This document shows positions 6,389-11,031 of a DNA stretch of 11,031 nucleotides, one piece after another. The notes under the pieces are model-generated. The model saw only the letters and a program-made list of their open reading frames with translations. It was not told the origin of the DNA and made no database searches. Within the stretch, counting starts at the first letter, position 1. Each line of letters opens with the position of its first letter. The stretch lies in NCBI GenBank assembly GCA_900551075.1, contig URVB01000077.1, positions 1 to 11,031 of the forward strand, written 5' to 3'. Both the position numbers and the translations under genes were made by a program. The stretch comes from an uncultured Blautia sp. Lineage in GTDB: Bacteria; Bacillota; Clostridia; Lachnospirales; Lachnospiraceae.

Positions 6389-7663
6389 ATGTCTAACCAG
6401 CCACCCAGAAGACCTGTGCGACAAAGAACCCTCAGCAAAAAGAGTCGGCTTTATAAAAAATCCAAATATTACCGTGCAAAGCGCAGAAGACGAATGATTC
6501 TCGCAGGAGGAAGCATTCTCCTTCTGGTGCTGCTTCTTTTTTTCGGTATCCGTGCTCTTATCAGTGTACCGGACAGTACTCCTGTCACCGCAGACACTGC
6601 TGATAAGAACAGTACCGCCTCCCGAAAAGGAGAATCTTCTTCAGACGGAAAGGACAATGATGCGGAAAAGGTTTCTGCCTCCGATCTCCCGGAAGAACCG
6701 GTTTCCCTGACCGTCAGCGTCGTCGGGGACTGTACCCTTGGAACAGACGAAGCCTTTGATTATGACACCAGTCTGAATGCATATTTTTATGAATACGGCA
6801 AAGAATATTTTCTCTCCAATGTCAAAAGTATCTTTGAAGCGGACGACCTGACCATTGCCAATTTTGAAGGCACTCTTACGGACTCTGAAGAAAGGGAGGA
6901 CAAGCAGTTTGCTTTCAAGGCACCTGCTGAATTTGCGGGTATCCTCTCCGGCAGTTCTGTGGAAACCGTGAATACCGCCAATAATCACAGCCATGATTAC
7001 GGAGAACAGAGCTTCACGGATACCCTGCAGGCTTTGGACGCAGAGGGAATCGTACATTTTGGATATGATGAAACGGCTGTCGTAGATGTCAAAGGCATCA
7101 AGGTCGGGCTGGTCGGCATCTATGAGCTGAATGACCATTTGGAGCGCACCGGACAGCTCAGGACCAATATTGCCAGAGTCAGGGAGGACGGTGCACAGCT
7201 TGTAATCGTCATCTTCCATTGGGGCAACGAAAAAGAAGAGGTCCCGGACACCAATCAAATGACACTTGGACGCCTTGCCATAGATGAGGGAGCAGATTTG
7301 GTCTGCGGGCATCATCCGCATGTGCTGCAGGGCATTGAGGAATATAAAGGAAAAAACATCGTCTACAGCCTGGGAAACTTCTGCTTCGGCGGCAATTCCT
7401 ATCCAAGCGACATGGACAGTATGATTTTTCAGCAAACCTTTACCATTGATAAAGACGGGGTCAAAGCCGACAATGTAACCAAAATCATTCCCTGCTCCAT
7501 TTCATCCGAATACGGCTACAATAACTATCAGCCCACTCCTGCCGAAGGTGATGAAGCAGACCGGATTTTACAGAAAATTGAAGAACGAAGCTCCTGGATT
7601 CCCGCAGCAGAGGCAGACAATACAGAAAAGCCCGCAGATTCTGACAATACCGAAGAATCCTGA
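6389..7663 (+). CDS. Membrane-anchored CapA-family protein (PGA_cap metallophosphatase-like fold)
   Basis: The 424-residue product has a cytoplasmic N-terminal tail with 16 Lys/Arg and no acidic residue in its first 35 positions, one membrane segment at about 36-58, a Ser/Asp-rich spacer to about 103, and then an extracellular CapA-type domain (about 105-365). That domain shows the expected metal-site blocks: VVGDCTLG (111-118), NFEGTL (158-163), TANNHSHDYG (196-205), FHWGNE (276-281) and CGHHPHVLQG (306-315), plus YSLGNF (326-331). CapA proteins are linked to poly-gamma-glutamate capsule synthesis, but no capB, capC or other capsule gene is present here, so the substrate is unknown; a role in cell-envelope polymer processing is an inference. 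AAGGAG precedes the ATG by 6 bases. The acidic tail after about 385 looks disordered. It stands alone between its own promoter and terminator. Confidence 0.9.
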   Translation: MSNQPPRRPVRQRTLSKKSRLYKKSKYYRAKRRRRMILAGGSILLLVLLLFFGIRALISVPDSTPVTADTADKNSTASRKGESSSDGKDNDAEKVSASDLPEEPVSLTVSVVGDCTLGTDEAFDYDTSLNAYFYEYGKEYFLSNVKSIFEADDLTIANFEGTLTDSEEREDKQFAFKAPAEFAGILSGSSVETVNTANNHSHDYGEQSFTDTLQALDAEGIVHFGYDETAVVDVKGIKVGLVGIYELNDHLERTGQLRTNIARVREDGAQLVIVIFHWGNEKEEVPDTNQMTLGRLAIDEGADLVCGHHPHVLQGIEEYKGKNIVYSLGNFCFGGNSYPSDMDSMIFQQTFTIDKDGVKADNVTKIIPCSISSEYGYNNYQPTPAEGDEADRILQKIEERSSWIPAAEADNTEKPADSDNTEES

Positions 7664-7668
7664 CAGCC

Positions 7669-7702
7669 AAAATCACCCCCGGATACCCCCGGGGGTGATT
7701 TT
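7669..7702. terminator. Bidirectional terminator between the CapA-family gene and queA
   Basis: AAAATCACCCCC (7669-7680) pairs perfectly with GGGGGTGATTTT (7691-7702). The stem is flanked by A and T runs on both sides, so it can end the plus-strand CapA-family transcript, 5 bases after its stop, and the minus-strand ffh-queA transcript, about 20 bases after the queA stop. An extra CCCCC in the loop (7686-7690) touches the GGGGG arm and gives an alternative pairing. Confidence 0.9.
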
Positions 7703-7722
7703 CCATTTATATACTCTTATTT

Positions 7723-8748
7723 TTACAAAAGCAGCATCGCATCCCCGAAGGAGAAAAAACGATACCGTTCCTTCACCGCCTCCTCATAGGCACGCATAAT
7801 CCTTTCCTTTCCTGCAAGTGCAGACACCAGCATCAAAAGAGTGGATTCCGGCAGATGAAAATTCGTGATCAATCCATCGGTCATTTTAAACCGATATCCC
7901 GGATAAATAAAGATTTCTGTCCATCCGCTTCCCCCACGCAGGATTCCATCCTCCCCTGCGGCAGATTCCAGGGTACGGCAGCTTGTTGTTCCAACCGGAA
8001 TCACACGGCCGCCCATTTTCTTCGTCTCATTGATCAGCGCTGCCTGGTCCTCCTCCACCACATAAAACTCCGAATGCATGTGGTGCTGCTCTACGTCATC
8101 GACTTTTACAGGCCGGAAGGTCCCAAGCCCTACATGCAGAGTCACGTGGGCAATTTTTACGCCTTTTTCTTCTATCTGTCCGAGAAGCTTCTCCGTAAAG
8201 TGCAGTCCTGCCGTGGGTGCGGCGGCAGAACCCTCGTTTTTCGCATATACGGTCTGGTAACGGTTCTTATCCTGAAGCTTGTGAGTGATATACGGCGGAA
8301 GCGGCATTTCTCCAAGCTGATCCAGGACTTCCTCAAAAATCCCCTCGTAATGGAACCGGATCAGACGGTTGCCTTCCTCGGCCACATCCAGAATTTCTCC
8401 TTTTAAAATTCCATTTCCAAAAGAGATGCGCGCGCCCGGCCGTGCCTTTTTGCCCGGCTTTACCAGACATTCCCATATATCCTTTTCTTTTCTTTTCAGA
8501 AGAAGAATCTCAATGAGTGCGCCTGTATCCTCTTTATTGCCATATAAGCGGGCAGGAATCACCTTTGTATCATTGATAACAAGACAATCTCCTTCCTCCA
8601 GATATTCCAGAATATCTGTAAAACGGCGGTGCTCCAGACTTCCATCCCTCAGGGAAAGATGCAGAAGCCTGGACGCGCTTCTGTCCTTAAGGGGGTCCTG
8701 CGCAATCAATTCCCCGGGCAGGTCATAATAAAAATCTGCTGTTTTCAT
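7723..8748 (-). CDS. queA: S-adenosylmethionine:tRNA ribosyltransferase-isomerase
   Basis: QueA moves the ribosyl part of S-adenosylmethionine onto 7-aminomethyl-7-deazaguanine at position 34 of GUN tRNAs, making epoxyqueuosine. The 341-residue product has the usual family blocks: FYYDLPGELIAQDPL near the N-terminus, VINDTKVIPARL (58-69), EMPLPPYI, the strongly conserved AAPTAGLHFT, HVTLHVGLGTF, VGTTSCRTLES, GLITNFHLPESTLLMLVSA and the C-terminal RFFSFGDAMLL. The length is normal and nothing is missing. AAGGAG lies 8 bases before the ATG. The start overlaps the trmD stop as ATGA, so translation is probably coupled to trmD. It is the last gene before the bidirectional terminator. Other queuosine genes (tgt, queC-F) are not in the window. 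Confidence 0.97.
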   Translation of the reverse strand: MKTADFYYDLPGELIAQDPLKDRSASRLLHLSLRDGSLEHRRFTDILEYLEEGDCLVINDTKVIPARLYGNKEDTGALIEILLLKRKEKDIWECLVKPGKKARPGARISFGNGILKGEILDVAEEGNRLIRFHYEGIFEEVLDQLGEMPLPPYITHKLQDKNRYQTVYAKNEGSAAAPTAGLHFTEKLLGQIEEKGVKIAHVTLHVGLGTFRPVKVDDVEQHHMHSEFYVVEEDQAALINETKKMGGRVIPVGTTSCRTLESAAGEDGILRGGSGWTEIFIYPGYRFKMTDGLITNFHLPESTLLMLVSALAGKERIMRAYEEAVKERYRFFSFGDAMLLL

Positions 8749-9509
8749 AGTGTATCTCCTTTATCCGCATCCTCTTTCCATTGCTTTTTCCACTGACGCA
8801 CTTCATTCCACTCCTTATTGGTCAGCTCTGCCTTTTTCAGCAATTCCGGCCGCCGTTTTGCCGTGCGCAGAATGGACTGCTCCCGTCTCCACCTCTCTAT
8901 ATTCGCATGATGCCCGGAAAGCAGCACCTCCGGAACCTTTTTTCCATGCCATTCCTCCGGACGGCTGTACTGCGGATATTCCAACAGGTTTCCGGCAAAG
9001 GATTCTGTTTCTCCGGACTCCTGATTACTCAACACACCGGGAACCATACGGGAAATTGAATCCATCATAACCATGGCCGGAAGCTCTCCTCCCGTCAGCA
9101 CGTAATCTCCAATAGACACATAATCCGTCACAATTTCCTCCAGCACACGCTCATCAATTCCCTCATAATGTCCGCAGAGAAAAACCAGGTCTTCCTCCTG
9201 TGCCATTTCCCGGGCCATATTCTGGTTAAATACACAGCCCTGCGGCGTCAGATAGACGACCCTTGGCCTATTTTCAAGCCTTTTCTCGATGGACGCATAC
9301 GCAAGATAAACCGGCTCCGCCTGCATCAGCATTCCGGCTCCGCCTCCGTACGGATAGTCATCCACCTTCTGATGCTTATTAAATGCAAAATCACGAATGT
9401 TTACCGCATGAACGGACAGATATCCATTTGCAATTGCTCTGCCTGTGATACTTGTGTGCATCCCCTGCTCAATCATCTCCGGAAACAACGTTAACACATG
9501 AAAATTCAT
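8745..9509 (-). CDS. trmD: tRNA (guanine37-N1)-methyltransferase
   Basis: TrmD methylates N1 of G37 next to the anticodon and prevents +1 frameshifting. It is a dimeric SPOUT enzyme with a trefoil knot. The 254 residues include NFHVLTLFPEMI, DYPYGGGAGMLMQ (51-63), LTPQG (87-91), LCGHYEGIDERV (111-122), the knot loop SIGDYVLTGGELPA (132-145), Arg154 in the SRMVPGVL block, and LLSGHHANIERWRREQS (196-212). By alignment from Arg154, the proposed catalytic Asp169 of the E. coli and H. influenzae enzymes is Glu169 here, in GETESF. The start ATG directly follows the rimM stop (TAAATG), with AAGGGG about 9 bases before it inside rimM. The stop overlaps queA as ATGA. The C-terminal 20 residues are unusually charged and Trp/Lys-rich. 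Confidence 0.97.
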   Translation of the reverse strand: MNFHVLTLFPEMIEQGMHTSITGRAIANGYLSVHAVNIRDFAFNKHQKVDDYPYGGGAGMLMQAEPVYLAYASIEKRLENRPRVVYLTPQGCVFNQNMAREMAQEEDLVFLCGHYEGIDERVLEEIVTDYVSIGDYVLTGGELPAMVMMDSISRMVPGVLSNQESGETESFAGNLLEYPQYSRPEEWHGKKVPEVLLSGHHANIERWRREQSILRTAKRRPELLKKAELTNKEWNEVRQWKKQWKEDADKGDTL

Positions 9510-10016
9510 TTATATAAGCCCCTTCATCAAATGTACGGTCATCGTGCCCTTTTCCGTATTCACATTCAGAATACACTCCCTGATAGCCGGAAGAAGCACT
9601 TCCCTTCCGTTCTCTGCTGTCACTACGTAAACATCATTCGCTCCCGTTTCCATGACATCCTTCAAAGTTCCGAATTCCGTCCCATCCTCCAGAAGCACCC
9701 TAAGCCCAAGCAGATCGGCAATGTAATATTCATCTTCGCCCAGCTCCTGCCCCTCTTCTCTGGGAATCCACAGATTGCGGCCCTTATACATTTCAATATC
9801 ATTGATATGATCGATACCATCAAATTTTAAAATCACAAGCTTCTTAAAAAACTTGACATTGCGGATGTCCAGTCTTCGAAGCTCCTTTCCTGTATCCAAA
9901 AGTACATACTCCAGCTCCAGAAAACGCTCCGGCCCATCTGTCGTAGGATAAACCTTGACCTCTCCGCGTACGCCGTGGGTCGTCGTAATCACTCCAACCT
10001 TCAATAAATCTTCCAT
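9510..10016 (-). CDS. rimM: 16S rRNA processing / 30S maturation factor RimM
   Basis: RimM binds ribosomal protein S19 and helps mature the 3' (head) domain of the 30S subunit. The N-terminal RimM domain starts LLKVGVITTTHGVRGEVKVYPTTD, the usual VGxIxxxHGxxGExKV pattern, and the C-terminal part (about 95-165) is a PRC-barrel with YYIADLLGLRV, GTLKDVMETGANDVYVV and LLPAI. The product is 168 residues. The start is set at ATG 10016; the TTG codon just before it (10017-10019) is also in frame, but GGGAG is spaced 8 bases from the ATG. It follows khpA after a 93-base gap that holds a strong hairpin, and joins trmD with no spacer (TAAATG), so rimM and trmD are tightly coupled. Confidence 0.95.
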   Translation of the reverse strand: MEDLLKVGVITTTHGVRGEVKVYPTTDGPERFLELEYVLLDTGKELRRLDIRNVKFFKKLVILKFDGIDHINDIEMYKGRNLWIPREEGQELGEDEYYIADLLGLRVLLEDGTEFGTLKDVMETGANDVYVVTAENGREVLLPAIRECILNVNTEKGTMTVHLMKGLI

Positions 10017-10071
10017 CAACCAAACTCCCTGTATTCCAAAGAAATCTTTCCGTCAATTTCCTTCTGTCTAT

Positions 10072-10104
10072 AAAATCAGGAGCCATGTTTCCACAGCTCC
10101 TGAT
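10072..10104 (-). terminator. Intra-operon hairpin with GAAA tetraloop between khpA and rimM
   Basis: On the minus strand, ATCAGGAGCTGTG (10104-10092) pairs with CATGGCTCCTGAT (10087-10075) over all 13 positions, two of them G-U wobbles, closed by a GAAA loop and followed by TTTA. It starts 5 bases after the khpA stop. The wobbles become A-C mismatches on the other strand, so the element is built for the operon's direction. The short T run suggests partial termination or a 3'-end stabilising stem rather than a full stop. Confidence 0.72.
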
Positions 10105-10109
10105 CCCTT

Positions 10110-10340
10110 TTATTGCAGAATATCTACAATTACTTTTTTGCTGCTCTTTGAAGAAGCCGCCTTGACTACGGTACGGATTGCCTTTGCAATTCTGCCCTGT
10201 CTTCCGATGACCTTTCCCATATCAGAAGGGCCTACTTTTAATTCGATGATAACTGCATCTTCCTTTTCGTTCTCGGTAACGACTACCTCATCCGGATTTT
10301 CCACAAGAGATTTTGCAATTACTTCTACTAATTCCTTCAT
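10110..10340 (-). CDS. khpA: KH-domain RNA-binding protein KhpA (YlqC family)
   Basis: KhpA is a small single-KH protein that in Gram-positives partners with KhpB/EloR and binds many RNAs; in streptococci it affects cell elongation and division. The 76-residue product begins MKELVEVIAKSLVENPDEV and carries the KH signature GKVIGRQGRIAKAIRTVV, with the GxxG loop GRQG at 46-49 that grips RNA, followed by a C-terminal strand VIVDILQ. The start at 10340 is fixed by GGGAGG 7 bases upstream; the open frame continues upstream to about 10475, but that part overlaps the end of rpsP and is not family-like. The rpsP-khpA-rimM-trmD order is the standard Gram-positive arrangement. Confidence 0.95.
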   Translation of the reverse strand: MKELVEVIAKSLVENPDEVVVTENEKEDAVIIELKVGPSDMGKVIGRQGRIAKAIRTVVKAASSKSSKKVIVDILQ

Positions 10341-10358
10341 TACATACCTCCCTGCATC

Positions 10359-10370
10359 GCCCTTACGGGC
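10359..10370 (-). other. Small GTAA-tetraloop hairpin before khpA
   Basis: On the minus strand GCCC (10370-10367), GTAA, GGGC (10362-10359) can form a four-pair stem capped by a GNRA loop about 8 bases upstream of the khpA ribosome site. It has no T run, so it is not a terminator. It may only be chance. Confidence 0.3.
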
Positions 10371-10402
10371 CTTACAGAAATACCTGGCTGGTACCTCTGT
10401 TA

Positions 10403-10648
10403 TTATTTTTCGATTCCGGCTGCTTTGAAGATTCTCGCAACTACCTCTGTCGGCTGTGCGCCTGCTGCCAGCCATTTCTTTGCTGCTTCTTCATCTACCT
10501 TGTATGCGCTTGGCTCCAGATTCGGGTCATAGGTACCGATTTCGTCGATGCATTTTCCATCGCGCTTGCAGCGGGAATCTGCAACGACGATTCTATAAAA
10601 AGGTGCCTTTTTCTGTCCCATTCTTCTTAATCTGATCTTTACTGCCAT
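10403..10648 (-). CDS. rpsP: 30S ribosomal protein S16
   Basis: S16 is a small-subunit protein that binds 16S rRNA early and stabilises the 5'/central domain region. The 81-residue product is of normal length and starts MAVKIRLRRMGQKKAPFYRI, followed by VVADSRCKRDGKCIDEIGTYDP and the C-terminal helix WLAAGAQPTEVVARIFKAAGI, all near-invariant in the family. GGAGG lies 9 bases before the ATG. It follows ffh by 46 bases of T-rich sequence (A-rich in the transcript) without a visible promoter or terminator, so it is expressed from the ffh operon or from a promoter within ffh. Confidence 0.98.
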   Translation of the reverse strand: MAVKIRLRRMGQKKAPFYRIVVADSRCKRDGKCIDEIGTYDPNLEPSAYKVDEEAAKKWLAAGAQPTEVVARIFKAAGIEK

Positions 10649-10694
10649 TTTTGTCTTCCTCCATTTATTATGTTTTCTTTTGGTTTTTCATTTA

Positions 10695-11031
10695 TTAAAA
10701 GGGAAGCTTAAAGCCGCCTCTTTTACCACCTTTGCCGCCCAGCATTCCGGGCATCTGCTTCATCATCTTCCTGCTCTGCTCAAACTGCTTTACAAGACGG
10801 TTTACTTCGGATATATCCACACCAGCACCCCTTGCAATACGGTTTTTCCGGGATATATTCAAAATGTTCGGGTTGCTTCTTTCCTGCGGGGTCATGGATA
10901 GAATGATGGATTTCGTCCGGTCCATTGCCTTCTCATCGATCATACCTTCCAGCTCCTTCATTTTGCTGCCAACACCCGGCAGCATATTCAGCACACTACC
11001 AAGCCCGCCCATCTTGTTCATTTGTTCCATG
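10695..11031 (-). CDS. ffh: Signal recognition particle protein Ffh, C-terminal M domain (truncated by window edge)
   Basis: Ffh with 4.5S/SRP RNA takes signal-sequence-bearing ribosomes to the membrane receptor FtsY. Only the last 112 codons are present; the NG GTPase domain lies beyond the right edge, and the Met at 11028-11030 is internal. The visible part is the methionine-rich M domain: MEQMNKMGGLGSVLNMLPGV, then the RNA-binding helix-turn-helix IILSMTPQERSNPNIL and SRKNRIARGAGVDISEVNRL (the SRxxRIAxGSG signature), and QFEQSRKMMKQM. The tail GKGGKRGGFKLPF is Gly/Lys-rich, as is common in Gram-positive Ffh. The gene heads the minus-strand operon continued by rpsP. Confidence 0.97.
   Translation of the reverse strand, partial: MEQMNKMGGLGSVLNMLPGVGSKMKELEGMIDEKAMDRTKSIILSMTPQERSNPNILNISRKNRIARGAGVDISEVNRLVKQFEQSRKMMKQMPGMLGGKGGKRGGFKLPF

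Noticed and set aside
6641..7435. A 264-codon open frame on the minus strand inside the CapA-family gene
   Set aside because: The opposite frame encodes intact CapA motifs. This one shows no family resemblance, and no promoter or ribosome site supports it.
10341..10475. Upstream extension of khpA to about 10475
   Set aside because: The added 45 residues overlap the end of rpsP in another frame and do not resemble the KhpA family. A strong ribosome site fixes the start at 10340.
1..11031. CRISPR array, insertion sequence, phage gene, tRNA or rRNA
   Set aside because: No repeated spacers, transposase motifs, terminal inverted repeats, phage proteins or tRNA-like folds were seen, and the gaps between genes are all short.

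Overview
The window reads as the chromosome of a low- to mid-GC Gram-positive anaerobe of the class Clostridia, most likely of Lachnospiraceae type. This is an inference from the gene content (an LdhA-type D-lactate dehydrogenase, a Gram-positive-like EPSP synthase, a lipoprotein RNase), strong AGGAGG-like ribosome binding sites and sigma-A promoters. No rRNA, tRNA, CRISPR array, insertion sequence or phage gene is visible. Every gap between genes is under 160 bases.

Layout. (1) 1-2020, plus strand: the 3' part of tyrA (prephenate dehydrogenase with an ACT domain), then aroA (EPSP synthase with the class II motif set), closed by a perfect 15-bp terminator. (2) 2077-2533: a minus-strand barstar-family RNase inhibitor gene, with a promoter that physically overlaps the promoter of the divergent ldhA. 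(3) 2534-4707: ldhA (plus) meets an MFS transporter gene (minus) on a shared TTAA that is the stop codon on both strands. (4) 4737-6317, minus strand: nfo (endonuclease IV), then 4 bases later a gene for a lipid-anchored barnase-type ribonuclease. (5) 6328-7702, plus strand: a membrane-anchored CapA-family protein with its own promoter and a bidirectional terminator. (6) 7723-11031, minus strand: the translation and SRP operon ffh-rpsP-khpA-rimM-trmD-queA. Its ffh end runs off the window, and a strong hairpin lies between khpA and rimM.

The most interesting part is the split nuclease-inhibitor pair. A barnase-like RNase, predicted to be a lipoprotein on a very acidic linker, lies about 2.4 kb from a barstar-like protein. 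Both proteins are altered at the same contact of the classical complex: barnase Arg59 is Tyr here, and its barstar partner Asp35 is Ser. The active-site cluster and the matching barstar Asp39 are kept. This suggests a matched, re-tuned cognate pair. Most of the rest is conserved core gene content. A few departures are worth checking: a Glu at the proposed catalytic Asp of TrmD, queA in the place after trmD where rplS often sits, and the hairpin inside the operon.
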